Notes: generated by a model from the letters alone, not told the origin. A stretch of DNA of 64,000 bases from Dyadobacter sediminis (GCF_005860765.1 NZ_VCEI01000025.1:1054001-1118000), one strand, 5' to 3'. Counted from the first letter of the stretch, positions 27,152 through 35,959 are shown. A program made the numbers and translations.

Positions 27152-27979
27152 ATGAGAATGAAAGGCAAAAGCGTCATTAATTACAACGTGTACGCTCCGA
27201 CAAATGTAATCTGTATGCTGCGACCCCGCCGGCAAGACGGACAATCCATTATTCAGGAAGGATTTAAAGTAAATCCTTCGGTCGAATTTTCTGAATATAC
27301 AGATATTTACGGTAATCCGTGCCAGAGGCTTGTTATGCCGGTCGGGCAGGTGACCATTACAACCGAGGTAGAGGCGCAGGTCAATGTGACCAAACCCATT
27401 CCGACGCCTGTTCCTGCGTATGTGATGGTAGGTGATTTGCCGGATGACGTAATGCATTACATTCTTCCAAGCCGTTACTGTCAGTCGGATTTGCCGGAGA
27501 TCAATGCGCTTGCCATGCAGATTGCCGGAAATTTCAAGCCGGGTTACGATCAGGTTGAAGAAATCAGAAAGTGGATCCACAATAACATTACTTATCAATA
27601 TGGTACGAGCAACGCAAATACAACTGCGCTGGACACGGCCAGAAACCGTATAGGCGTATGCCGTGACTTTACACATCTTGCCATTGCACTTTGCAGAAAC
27701 CTCAGCATTCCAACGCGTATGACGGTGGGTTATCTGGACAAATTGCAGGAAATGGACCTTCATGCATGGTTTGAAGTTTACATCGGTGACGGCTGGTATG
27801 CATTTGATGCCGTTCAGGAACAAACAGAAGGTTACCGGATTGAGATCGCACACGGACGTGATGCAGCGGATGTTGCCATGATCACACAATTCGGAAATGC
27901 AACTTTGCAATCCCTGCATGTAGAAGTGGAATTGCTGGATCCGGATCCTGCGGCGGTTCCTGATCAGAACACCAATTGA
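27152..27979 (+). CDS. Transglutaminase-like protein
   Basis: A 275-residue cytoplasmic protein without a signal peptide. Residues 1-110 form a beta-rich N-terminal domain like that of the bacterial transglutaminase-like N region. The core from about 145 shows the papain-like triad motifs: GVCRDFTHLAIALCRNLSIPTRMTVGYLD with the catalytic Cys, DLHAWFEVYIGDGWYAFDAVQ with the His, and the following Asp. Arrangement and length match proteins often found with circularly permuted ATP-grasp and alpha-E proteins, but no such partner is adjacent. Possible roles are peptidase or amide-crosslinking activity. An antisense ORF of 301 codons over this gene is a mirror artefact. Confidence 0.9.
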   Translation: MRMKGKSVINYNVYAPTNVICMLRPRRQDGQSIIQEGFKVNPSVEFSEYTDIYGNPCQRLVMPVGQVTITTEVEAQVNVTKPIPTPVPAYVMVGDLPDDVMHYILPSRYCQSDLPEINALAMQIAGNFKPGYDQVEEIRKWIHNNITYQYGTSNANTTALDTARNRIGVCRDFTHLAIALCRNLSIPTRMTVGYLDKLQEMDLHAWFEVYIGDGWYAFDAVQEQTEGYRIEIAHGRDAADVAMITQFGNATLQSLHVEVELLDPDPAAVPDQNTN

Positions 27980-28159
27980 ACAAGTCATGGAACAGAAAAT
28001 AATACGGAAGTCCTTTCCGGGGCTTCTTGTTGGATATTCAGTCATTTTCCGGTTGTGAAAATTACTGTTTTGTCATCATTTTTAACTTATTTGAGTCACC
28101 ATTTACCAAGTAAACTGATTCGATGCAGATTCTGAAATCGTGAACATTTTGGCTGTAAT

Positions 28160-28187
28160 CGTTCCGGACAAAACGTTCCGGACCAAA
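28160..28187. repeat. Tandem 14-base repeat upstream of mscL
   Basis: CGTTCCGGACAAAA (28160-28173) is followed directly by CGTTCCGGACCAAA (28174-28187), differing at one position. It lies 54 bases before the mscL start, in the promoter zone, and could be an operator or a slippage product. Confidence 0.55.
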
Positions 28188-28241
28188 TCCCTTTTTGCGC
28201 ATTATCAGGTGTTTTATACTAACAATTAAACTCAACTCAGT

Positions 28242-28676
28242 ATGTTAAAGGAATTCAAGGAATTTGCTTTGCGTGGAAACGTAATGGATCTTGCGGTCGG
28301 GATAATTATTGGTGCTGCATTTGGCAGGATCGTCGACTCAGTAGTGAATGATCTGATTATGCCGCTTGTTGGAAAGGCAATCGGCAATGTGGATTTCAGC
28401 AATCTGTATATTCCGCTTAATGAAAAAATTGCTCCCGGACTTGCACTGGAAGATGCCAGAAAACTGGGGCCTGTTTTTGCATACGGCAATTTTATCACGA
28501 TCATTATCGATTTTCTAATTCTTGCATTTATTATTTTTATGCTGGTAAGAGGCATGAACCGCATGTTGCGAAATAAAGCAGAAGCACCCAGCGTTCCGCC
28601 TGCGCCAACCAAAGAAGAAGTACTGCTTACGGAAATACGCGATCTTCTGAGTCAGAAACCATTGAATGTGCGATAA
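28242..28676 (+). CDS. mscL: Large-conductance mechanosensitive channel MscL
   Basis: A 144-residue two-helix membrane protein with canonical MscL features: N-terminal amphipathic [44 protein letters not shown] (the pore-lining TM1 with its glycine/alanine pattern), a periplasmic loop with [11 protein letters not shown]2 ([26 protein letters not shown]) and a C-terminal charged helix ([17 protein letters not shown]). It opens under strong membrane tension to release solutes during osmotic downshock. It appears monocistronic: a tandem 14-base repeat lies upstream and a good terminator downstream. Confidence 0.97.
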   Translation: MLKEFKEFALRGNVMDLAVGIIIGAAFGRIVDSVVNDLIMPLVGKAIGNVDFSNLYIPLNEKIAPGLALEDARKLGPVFAYGNFITIIIDFLILAFIIFMLVRGMNRMLRNKAEAPSVPPAPTKEEVLLTEIRDLLSQKPLNVR

Positions 28677-28707
28677 CCGGAGCTAATATTTAATGGTGAA
28701 TTCACGG

Positions 28708-28746
28708 GAGGAAATCAATGCATTGGTGTTGATTTCCTCTTTTTAT
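28708..28746 (+). terminator. Rho-independent terminator of mscL
   Basis: An 11-base stem GAGGAAATCAA (28708-28718) / TTGATTTCCTC (28729-28739) is followed by TTTTTATT. It lies 32 bases after the mscL stop. Confidence 0.85.
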
Positions 28747-29110
28747 TGGTACGTAATGGTGATTTCTCTGTATTTTGAAACCTGCTCTGCTCATGCAGCA
28801 GCGGCAAAATGGAAACGATGATTTTATCGTCCAGCAGCGATTTCAAGCGGGCGGGATCCGGATAGGGAATTTCGGTTTCAGGCTGGGAAAATAGAAAAAA
28901 AGGGTTTCCCGTATTTAAATACGACCTTGTATTACGAATTTGCATAAGGCTGGCTTGATGATCGTTTTTCATCGCATCCAGATCGGAATCAAAATGTTTG
29001 ATGTGGCCGTATGAAAAAACAGGGCAAATAGCCGGGAAGGTAATCCGGAATCCCGGCAATAACTGTCTGCAAAAGCCAGGATCTGGAAGGGAATGGAAAG
29101 CGGGGTGCAT
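28715..29110 (-). CDS. Possible small hypothetical protein (weak)
   Basis: A 131-codon ORF whose ATG overlaps the stop of the upstream gene by one base (TAATG arrangement), which suggests translational coupling. The product is Pro/His/Arg-rich, has no signal peptide or membrane helix, and resembles no family I know. Against it, its stop codon lies inside the stem of the mscL terminator and the residue composition is atypical. An internal Met (MKNDHQASL) gives a shorter, somewhat more protein-like version. I rate it as doubtful. Confidence 0.25.
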   Translation of the reverse strand: MHPAFHSLPDPGFCRQLLPGFRITFPAICPVFSYGHIKHFDSDLDAMKNDHQASLMQIRNTRSYLNTGNPFFLFSQPETEIPYPDPARLKSLLDDKIIVSILPLLHEQSRFQNTEKSPLRTNKKRKSTPMH

Positions 29111-29493
29111 TAATTGGCGGCTGTGATTTTTTCCCGGTAAATAAATCCGGTGAAAAGGCCTTTTTTCGTTTCATACCTGATATGCTGGCCCGGTTTGAAA
29201 GTAAGGTAAACTTCTTTTTCACACTCTATCTTCATTTTTTCACCCGCGTCGGATTTTACAATAAAATACCAGATTTCGGGACGTTTTTTTCTGACATTCC
29301 TGGTGTAAGTATGTCCCTGCGAATCCTTCTTTCTTTGTTTTTTCAAATAGGTCTTCTTGGGCCTGAAATGCCTTTCAATAAGGATGCCGGACTGTTTGAA
29401 TGAGCTTCCGCCGGAATAATCCGCCAGCAGGAAAATGGCCAAAAAAAGGACAGAACCCGTTACGATTTTTTGCCAAAAGAGATTACGCAGCAT
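29110..29493 (-). CDS. Small membrane-anchored protein of unknown function
   Basis: The form starting MLRNLFWQKIVTG (127 residues) is preferred; it has one N-terminal membrane helix (IVTGSVLFLAIFLLADYSGG) and a basic domain (HFRPKKTYLKKQRKKDSQGHTYTRNVRKKRPEIWYFIVKSD). It ends in a beta-rich part (KMKIECEKEVYLTFKPGQHIRYETKKGLFTGFIYREKI) resembling a small barrel. The protein probably faces the periplasm. I do not recognise the family; similar one-helix proteins of unknown role occur in Cytophagales. It lies downstream of the GAF kinase on the same strand, across a paired-hairpin element. Confidence 0.6.
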   Translation of the reverse strand: MLRNLFWQKIVTGSVLFLAIFLLADYSGGSSFKQSGILIERHFRPKKTYLKKQRKKDSQGHTYTRNVRKKRPEIWYFIVKSDAGEKMKIECEKEVYLTFKPGQHIRYETKKGLFTGFIYREKITAAN

Positions 29494-29710
29494 TTCAATG
29501 GATAATAACCGGGGTTCAGAATTGCTTTGATCCAGTACTTCCGACTGCAGCACAATGCGGTAAATTCTCAGGATTTACGGAACGAAGCTGTTTGTGCTGA
29601 AACAGAAATAAAGATTGAAGTTACCGTTTAAATTCGTCTAGTATTATATTTTTAAGCTTCCGTTTTCAAAAGGTATTTATTCCGGTACGAATGGTTTGTG
29701 GCGAGGTGCA

Positions 29711-29766
29711 TTCCGGTGGAGACACCGGAAAAGACGCTATGATTTTCCTGTGTCTCCACAGGAAAA
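29711..29766. repeat. REP/BIME-like pair of inverted hairpins, copy 2
   Basis: Hairpin A: TTCCGGTG-GAGA-CACCGGAA (29711-29730), an eight-base stem. Hairpin B: TTTTCCTGTG-TCTC-CACAGGAAAA (29743-29766), a ten-base stem. The 12-base gap between them is ACGCTATGATT-like. The closing pairs and loop are GTG-GAGA-CAC in A and its reverse complement GTG-TCTC-CAC in B, the same rule as in the copy at 16579-16720. Outside both hairpins a GGCGA word occurs in inverted orientation. It lies between two minus-strand genes. Confidence 0.7.
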
Positions 29767-29804
29767 ACCGTTATCGCCTTAGTAAGCAGAATTCAGAGCC
29801 ACGG

Positions 29805-31055
29805 TTACAAAGTTCTCCCGATTACCGGTAAAGTAATCAGAAACGTAGTACCCTTATTAATTTCCGAATGCGCCTGAATCATTCCGGCATGATTCCTGAC
29901 GATTTTTTTGCAGTAAGCCAGGCCGATTCCCTCCCCGGAACTCAGTTTGTGATTTTGCATTTGCGAAAAAATGTCAAAAATCTTTTTCAACTGTGAATTT
30001 TCAATACCGACTCCGTTATCCTTTATGCAGATTTCATGTTGCAATATGGTATTTTCCAGAAGGTTGAATTCATGTTCCTGATATTTTTTCAGTTCCTTGC
30101 TCGTGATCTCAATCACCGGTGCAACATGCTCTTTTGAAAATTTCAGGGCGTTGGAAATCAGATGATAAAAAAGTTGCTCCATTTGTAACGGAATGGCGTT
30201 GATTACAGGCAATCCATTAGAATGGATAACCGCATTTCTGCACGTGATTTCCGGGGAAAGCTGGGCACAGACATCTGCTATAATTTTATCCAGATCGACG
30301 GACTCAAAGTCGCCGGGATTACTGAGAGCAGAGTAATCCGATAAATCTTTTATCATCATGGAAAACCGCTGTGCACTGGAATCAAGTCTTAAGGCAAGGT
30401 CTACAATCTTGTCGTTCTGTTTGCTGGATTCACTGACAAGCATGCTGCTGAACAGCCTTATTTTTCTTAATGGTTCCTGCAGATTGTGATTGGAAATGTA
30501 TTTGTACTGCCGGTTTTCGTCAATGGAATCCGTAAGTTGTCTGTTCAGGTTTTGTACAGCCGAGGCGCTGTCTTCCAGCAACTGAAGGCTTTGCAGGTGA
30601 AAGGAAATCAGTTCTGCAAACATGTTGAACATTTCAATGGTCTTGGTATTATTAATGCGAGCCGGCTTCGGGTCAATGGCGCAGAGGGTGCCAAAAAATG
30701 CGCCGTTTTTCAGCATGATCGGAACGGAGATGTAACTTTGGAAACCGTACAATTTAGGAGTCGGGTGATTGCAGAAAATTTCATCGTTGCTGACATCCTC
30801 AATGACTACCAGTTCCTGACTGTCCCGTATTTCATTGCATATGGTCGTGCTCAGAATCAGTTCGCCGCCAGCTTCCAGTCCAAAACTGATTTCGTCCCGT
30901 ACGCTGCACGCAACCCATTTTTTTTCTGTTACCCTTGCAATGGCAGCAAAACCCATTCCGGTAGAACTACAAATTACTTCCAGCATTTTAGGTACAATCG
31001 TAATCTGTCTGATTCGTTCAATATCATTAATGAAATCTACATTTGCAGCTACCAT
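29805..31055 (-). CDS. GAF-domain sensor histidine kinase
   Basis: A 416-residue soluble kinase. A GAF domain (about 20-160) has ERIRQITIVPKMLEVICSSTGMGFAAIARV, then YISVPIMLKNGAFFGTLCAIDPKPARI, a phytochrome-like GAF pattern without an obvious chromophore Cys. The H-box is YISNHNLQEPLRK (His190), with the usual Asp after His replaced by Asn. N-box HLISNALKFS and G-boxes DNGVGIEN and GEGIGLAYCKK are intact. There is no receiver and no adjacent regulator, so it is an orphan kinase. An unknown small molecule or redox cue is likely. Confidence 0.93.
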   Translation of the reverse strand: MVAANVDFINDIERIRQITIVPKMLEVICSSTGMGFAAIARVTEKKWVACSVRDEISFGLEAGGELILSTTICNEIRDSQELVVIEDVSNDEIFCNHPTPKLYGFQSYISVPIMLKNGAFFGTLCAIDPKPARINNTKTIEMFNMFAELISFHLQSLQLLEDSASAVQNLNRQLTDSIDENRQYKYISNHNLQEPLRKIRLFSSMLVSESSKQNDKIVDLALRLDSSAQRFSMMIKDLSDYSALSNPGDFESVDLDKIIADVCAQLSPEITCRNAVIHSNGLPVINAIPLQMEQLFYHLISNALKFSKEHVAPVIEITSKELKKYQEHEFNLLENTILQHEICIKDNGVGIENSQLKKIFDIFSQMQNHKLSSGEGIGLAYCKKIVRNHAGMIQAHSEINKGTTFLITLPVIGRTL

Positions 31056-31354
31056 TATTGTTGCAAGGTTGTTATGCTGTGTTTTTAAAACGGATTAATC
31101 AGGAGCCTATTCAACCAGGAAGAGATGAAGTTGCTTCATTCCATAAAGTTACAAGCTTTTTTTACAAGCCAAAAACAGAGTTGGTTAAAATACAGCTAAG
31201 TTCAAGAGACCCGAACGAAGCATATTATACGCGTACTGAATGGTTGTTCAGATGAATAATCAATTTACAGGCATTTCATAGATATACCGATCCACGGAAA
31301 ATCAGCATTCGGGTCAATCTGCCATGCGATAACCCGAAAGAAACTTTTCGGGAT

Positions 31355-31777
31355 CTAATTATAATACCTGGTTCTTAAAACAATCTGGTTTCCCGGGTAT
31401 TCCACTCTTTTATCGTTCTCTGCGGTGATAAAGAACCGCACCGGCTGATAAGGGGTAACCGTTTCCAGGGAGCTTTTTAGTTTTTTGGAAAATATCCCTT
31501 TTGATGTTCCCAGATTTCCGATGTTGATTGTTCCGTTCAGATCGGTATCCATCCAGACCACATAGGTGTTTTTCGGCGGGCTCAGCCTTTCGGAAGGGGA
31601 CAGCCGGATTACTTTCAAATTTACCTTGTAGTTGTTGTTATCATCTTTTTTAACTTTCACAACGCCTTCCGCAGCCGGTACTTCCCGGGAAACTTCAAAC
31701 CTCATTTTTTTTGCACAGGATGTAAATAACAGTGCACTTAAAAGCATGACGAGCAAGGGAACGTTATTCAATTTCAT
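31355..31777 (-). CDS. Small lipoprotein of unknown function
   Basis: The start MKLNNVPLLVMLLSALLFTSC gives a 140-residue lipoprotein with Cys21 in the lipobox LFTSC; the longer ORF adds 34 residues of no signal-peptide character. The mature part has a beta-strand pattern with VVKVKKDDNNNYKVNLKVIRL, a central NTYVVWMDTDLNGTINIGNLGTSKGIFSKKL and a terminal VEYPGNQIVLRTRYYN. The ordered part resembles a small beta-sandwich. I do not recognise a named family. Confidence 0.7.
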   Translation of the reverse strand: MKLNNVPLLVMLLSALLFTSCAKKMRFEVSREVPAAEGVVKVKKDDNNNYKVNLKVIRLSPSERLSPPKNTYVVWMDTDLNGTINIGNLGTSKGIFSKKLKSSLETVTPYQPVRFFITAENDKRVEYPGNQIVLRTRYYN

Positions 31778-32048
31778 TTTACGATATTTTGGTTGAACAT
31801 AATACATAGGACGGGTTTCATAATCTTTGATAATTGATTCCCTGATTTCTCCATGCAAAAAAGATGCCATCGGGTTCATTTCCTGAATTATTCCGGTACG
31901 TGGTTTAGGGCCATGTAATTACAGAAGTACCTGTATTCATTCTTTCCTGCTTCATTTAAACCGGGCTGGTTACGGGTATGATATTTTTAATCCGTAATTA
32001 CTTCTTCATTTTACAATCCCCAACCTGTAAAACACAAACCAACTTTTT

Positions 32049-32687
32049 ATGGGAGACAACCATTATTCTGATCAGCCTGAAAACGAAAGTTTTGCTGAAT
32101 CACGCCGTAATTTTCTTAAAAATACGTCCTTGCTGACTGCCATTGCAGTTACTCCCGGAGTTGTAGCCAAAGCAGCGGAAAATGATCTGGGTGAAAAGAT
32201 TGCTTCGGCGTTTGACAAGGTTCCTTTGAAAATGGAAATCAATGGCGTAAAACAGCAACTATCCGTTGAACCGCGTGTTACGTTGCTGGATCTGCTGCGT
32301 GAACAGCTCAACCTGACGGGAACAAAAAAAGGCTGTGATTATGGTCAGTGCGGCGCCTGTACCGTGCATGTGAATGGCCAGCGCGTACTGTCCTGCCTCA
32401 GCCTTGCAGTGATGCATGAAGGCCAGAAAATAACCACCATTGAAGGATTGACAAAAGGCGATCAGCTGCATCCGATGCAGGAAGCATTTATCAAGCACGA
32501 CGGCTTCCAGTGCGGCTACTGCACGCCCGGGCAGATTATGTCAGCCATTGCCTGTATCCGGGAAGGCCATGCTGAAAACGAAGCGGATATACGGGAATTT
32601 ATGAGCGGTAACATATGTCGCTGCGGCGCATACCCGAACATTGTGGATGCCATCACAGAAGTTAAAAATAACGGACAGAAATTATGA
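32049..32687 (+). CDS. paoA: Aldehyde dehydrogenase [2Fe-2S] subunit (PaoA/YagT-like), Tat-exported
   Basis: A 212-residue iron-sulfur subunit of the xanthine oxidase family. The N-terminus carries a twin-arginine motif, SRRNFLK, before a hydrophobic helix, so the complex is expected in the periplasm. The plant-type ferredoxin cluster uses Cys96, Cys101, Cys104 and Cys116 (GCDYGQCGAC...LSC); the second cluster uses Cys155, Cys158, Cys190 and Cys192 (CGYC...CRCG). All eight ligands are present. It passes electrons from the molybdenum cofactor to FAD. Its stop overlaps the next start by four bases, and the third gene follows. Confidence 0.93.
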   Translation: MGDNHYSDQPENESFAESRRNFLKNTSLLTAIAVTPGVVAKAAENDLGEKIASAFDKVPLKMEINGVKQQLSVEPRVTLLDLLREQLNLTGTKKGCDYGQCGACTVHVNGQRVLSCLSLAVMHEGQKITTIEGLTKGDQLHPMQEAFIKHDGFQCGYCTPGQIMSAIACIREGHAENEADIREFMSGNICRCGAYPNIVDAITEVKNNGQKL

Positions 32688-33667
32688 TCCAGTTCCAATA
32701 CGTACGGACTTCAACGCCAAAAGCAGCAGTAGACGCGGTTTCCAAAACACAGAATGCCCGTTTTATAGCCGGCGGCACCAATCTGGTGGACCTGATGAAA
32801 AGGAACATCATGACACCGGAAAAGCTGGTGGATATCAACAATATTCCATTGAAGGGCATTGAGCAGCAAGGAAATAAAATTGTAATCGGCGCACTTGCGC
32901 TGAATAGCCAGGTGGCCGACAGCAAACTTGTTCAGGAAAAACTTCCGCTGCTTTCGCAATCGCTGAATGCCGGCGCCTCGGCGCAGATCCGTAACATGGC
33001 AACTGTAGGAGGGAATATGATGCAGCGTACGCGATGCAATTATTTTTATGATACCGCCATGCCGTGCAACAAACGCGAACCGGGTTTAGGCTGCGGTGCA
33101 TTGGAAGGTTTTAACCGGATGCATGCGATTTTCGGAACGAGTGAAAAGTGCATTGCCGTACACCCAAGCGATATGTGCATTGCATTGGTGGCACTGGATG
33201 CAACGGTTGTGGCTGCGGGCCCGAAAGGCGAAAGGCGCATTCCGTTCGCGGAATTTCACCGCCTGCCCGGCGATACTCCGGAAAAGGACAATAACCTGAT
33301 GGAAAACGAGCTGATTACGGCCATTGAAATTCCGGATAATGCTTTTACCAGAAATGTTCATTACCTGAAAATTCGTGACCGTGCTTCTTATGCATTTGCG
33401 GTGATTTCCGTCGCGGCAGCTTTGCACATTGAAAACAACACGATCAAGGATGCCCGGCTGGCGATGGGCGGCGTTTCGCACAAGCCCTGGCGACTGAGCG
33501 AAGCAGAAAAGGCATTGATCGGGAAACCGGCCAGTGAGAAAACTTTCCGGAATGCGGCCGAAATTGCCATGCAGGGCGCAAAAGCATACAAACACAATGC
33601 TTTTAAACTGAAATTAGGGCCCAACACCATTGTTCAGGCATTGAAAAATGCTGCGGAACCCGTGTGA
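32684..33667 (+). CDS. paoB: Aldehyde dehydrogenase FAD/[4Fe-4S] subunit (PaoB/YagS-like)
   Basis: A 327-residue subunit. FAD-binding motifs are AGGTNLVDLMKRN near the N-terminus and TVGGNMMQRTRCNYFYD. The Cys-rich insertion RCNYFYDTAMPCNKREPGLGCGALEGFNRMHAIFG matches the [4Fe-4S]-bearing insertion known in E. coli PaoB. The C-terminal CO-dehydrogenase-flavoprotein domain has AMGGVSHKPWRL and ALIGKP. It overlaps the Fe-S subunit gene by four bases, so all three are made stoichiometrically. Its stop lies about 30 bases before the large-subunit start. Confidence 0.93.
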   Translation: MIQFQYVRTSTPKAAVDAVSKTQNARFIAGGTNLVDLMKRNIMTPEKLVDINNIPLKGIEQQGNKIVIGALALNSQVADSKLVQEKLPLLSQSLNAGASAQIRNMATVGGNMMQRTRCNYFYDTAMPCNKREPGLGCGALEGFNRMHAIFGTSEKCIAVHPSDMCIALVALDATVVAAGPKGERRIPFAEFHRLPGDTPEKDNNLMENELITAIEIPDNAFTRNVHYLKIRDRASYAFAVISVAAALHIENNTIKDARLAMGGVSHKPWRLSEAEKALIGKPASEKTFRNAAEIAMQGAKAYKHNAFKLKLGPNTIVQALKNAAEPV

Positions 33668-33698
33668 GTCAAAAGAGAAATCACTGAATCAGCAAATC

Positions 33699-35954
33699 AT
33701 GAACGAAGCATTTTTTGATAAAAAAGATTACAAATCTCTGGACAGGGTAGACGGCCGGCTGAAAGTTACGGGTGCTGCCCGGTATTCCGCTGAATACCAG
33801 TTGCCGGGACTGGTTTATGCCGTGCTGGTTGAAAGTAAGATTGCCAAAGGGACTATAAAAAGCATTGATTCCAGAGCAGCGGAACGTGCACCGGGCGTAC
33901 TCGCTGTGATTTCACACGTGAATGCCATCAAAGTTCCCGGTTATCAGACGAGCAACCAGCATCCTTCCGAGCCGCCTGTAAATGGTCAGCCACTCCGTGC
34001 GTTCTACGACAATAACGTGTATTATAATGGCCAGCCAATTGTTGCCGTTGTGGCTTCAACACTTGAAAAAGCGCAGTTTGGTGCTTCGTTGGTTAAAATC
34101 CAGTATGAAAAGGAGCAGCATAAAACGGATTTCGATGCCAATATGGACAATGCCGTATTGCCGGCACAAGCCAAAAAAAATCCGAAATCGCCTGTTGCCG
34201 ATTACAATCGAGGCGATAAAAACGCTTTTGTAAATGCCCCTGTAAAAATCGATGCAGAGTACGTTTTGCCGACCGAAGTACACAATCCTATGGAACTGCA
34301 GGCCATCACAGCCTACTGGGAAGCAGATGACAGACTAACGCTTTACGATAAAGTACAGGGAACGCAGCCTACACAACAGCATTTTGCCAAGGAATGGAAT
34401 TTGCCGCCGGAAAACGTGAAAGTCATTGCAACCTTTGTAGGCGGGGCTTTCGGAAACGGGCTGCACAACTGGCCGCATGAAACGGCTGCCATCATTGCTG
34501 CAAAGCAGGTGAAAAAACCTGTGAAGCTGGTTCTTACGCGTGAACAGATGTTTACAATGGTCGGATATCGCCCGTATACCTGGCAAAAAATCCAGATGGG
34601 AGCTACAAAAGACGGCAAGCTGGTGGCCATTAATCACGAATCTGTAGGGCAGACTTCCAGCTACGAAGAATTTACGGAATCTACTTTGCAGCAAACCAGA
34701 ATGATGTACGCTTCGCCGAACGTCAATACACGGTACCGGATTCTGAAACTCGACGTTTCCACGCCCATCTGGATGCGCGGCCCGGGCGAAGCTACGGGTG
34801 CTTTTGCACTGGAATCTGCCATGGATGAAATGGCTTTTTCCCTCGGAATGGACCCGATTGAATTCCGGCTGATGAATTATACAGACTCTGATCCGGATAA
34901 ACAACTGCCGTGGTCCACGAAATATCTTAAAGAATGCTACGATGCGGGTAAAGAAAAAATCGGCTGGGATAAAAGAAAGATGCAGCCCGGATCGGTACGT
35001 TCCGGCGAGTGGCTGGTCGGATACGGAATGGGAACCGGCACTTTCGGTGCGAACCGCGGTGCCGCTGCCGTAAGAGCGCAGCTCGATGCGGACGGCAATT
35101 TGCTGATGCAGTGTGCCATTACAGATATCGGACCCGGAACGGGAACCGCCATGGTGCAGATTGCTTCCAATACTACGGGCATATCAACGGACAAGATCAT
35201 TTTTCAGCTCGGTAATTCGCAGTTTCCAAAGGCGGGTAATCAGGGCGGATCTTCTACGGTGAACAGCGTTGGTCCGGCCGTTCAGGCAGCATGCAATGCA
35301 TTAAAGGAACAGCTTAAAACCATGATTGCTTCAAAAGGAGGCAGCAATGCAGCATTTGCATCAGCGAAAAAGGAAGATATCGTATTTGTAAACGGACAAG
35401 TCCAGATTGCTGGCAATGATTCTGCCAAAGTGGACATTCGCACGTTGTTCAAACAAAACAACATCCAGAAGATGGAAACCACTCAGGAATCCAGACCGGA
35501 TGAAAACCGGAATAAATACTCCATGTACGCGTTTTCCATGCATTTTGCCGAAGTGCATGTTCATCCCCTTACCGGTCAGGTCTGTGTCAAAAAGGTAGTA
35601 TGCTGCGGAGATGCAGGCACCATCATCAGCCCCAAAACAGCTGCCAACCAGATGATCGGAGGAGCAACAGGCGGCATAGGAATGGCATTGACGGAAAGTG
35701 CCGTCATTGATCATCGTTTCGGGCGCTATGTCACCAAAGATTTTGCAGAGTACCACGTTCCCGTCCATGCCGATGTTCCGCATATCGAAGTGTTTTTTGT
35801 CAACAAACCAGACACCTTGGCCGATCCGGTCGGAAGTAAAGGTCTAGGCGAAATTGCAATTATCGGCGTTGCCCCGGCTATTGCAAATGCCATTTTCAAC
35901 GCAACCGGAAAACGCATTCGTGAATTGCCGATTACGCCGGATAAATTGATTTAG
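33699..35954 (+). CDS. paoC: Aldehyde dehydrogenase molybdenum-binding subunit (PaoC/YagR-like)
   Basis: A 751-residue catalytic subunit; the start MNEAFFDKKDY is chosen 31 bases after the previous gene. The first part has DRVDGRLKVTGAARYSAEYQ, typical of the aldehyde oxidase/xanthine dehydrogenase N-domain, then GGAFGNGLHNWPHETAAIIAAK and WMRGPGEATGAFALESAMDEMAF. The molybdopterin-binding part contains GNQGGSSTVNS and the active-site Glu in GSKGLGEIAIIGVAP. The full three-subunit set (Fe-S, FAD, Mo) with a Tat signal resembles periplasmic aldehyde oxidoreductase PaoABC. No PaoD-like maturation factor gene is adjacent, so it must be encoded elsewhere or replaced. Substrates are probably aromatic or aliphatic aldehydes. 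Confidence 0.93.
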   Translation: MNEAFFDKKDYKSLDRVDGRLKVTGAARYSAEYQLPGLVYAVLVESKIAKGTIKSIDSRAAERAPGVLAVISHVNAIKVPGYQTSNQHPSEPPVNGQPLRAFYDNNVYYNGQPIVAVVASTLEKAQFGASLVKIQYEKEQHKTDFDANMDNAVLPAQAKKNPKSPVADYNRGDKNAFVNAPVKIDAEYVLPTEVHNPMELQAITAYWEADDRLTLYDKVQGTQPTQQHFAKEWNLPPENVKVIATFVGGAFGNGLHNWPHETAAIIAAKQVKKPVKLVLTREQMFTMVGYRPYTWQKIQMGATKDGKLVAINHESVGQTSSYEEFTESTLQQTRMMYASPNVNTRYRILKLDVSTPIWMRGPGEATGAFALESAMDEMAFSLGMDPIEFRLMNYTDSDPDKQLPWSTKYLKECYDAGKEKIGWDKRKMQPGSVRSGEWLVGYGMGTGTFGANRGAAAVRAQLDADGNLLMQCAITDIGPGTGTAMVQIASNTTGISTDKIIFQLGNSQFPKAGNQGGSSTVNSVGPAVQAACNALKEQLKTMIASKGGSNAAFASAKKEDIVFVNGQVQIAGNDSAKVDIRTLFKQNNIQKMETTQESRPDENRNKYSMYAFSMHFAEVHVHPLTGQVCVKKVVCCGDAGTIISPKTAANQMIGGATGGIGMALTESAVIDHRFGRYVTKDFAEYHVPVHADVPHIEVFFVNKPDTLADPVGSKGLGEIAIIGVAPAIANAIFNATGKRIRELPITPDKLI

Positions 35955-35959
35955 GAAGC

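Noticed and set aside
27140..28045. A 301-codon minus-strand ORF over the transglutaminase-like gene
   Set aside because: Antisense to a gene with intact Cys-His-Asp motifs; product is Cys/His/Arg-rich and resembles nothing.
30486..31088. A 200-codon plus-strand ORF over the GAF kinase
   Set aside because: Antisense to kinase coding sequence with intact catalytic boxes.
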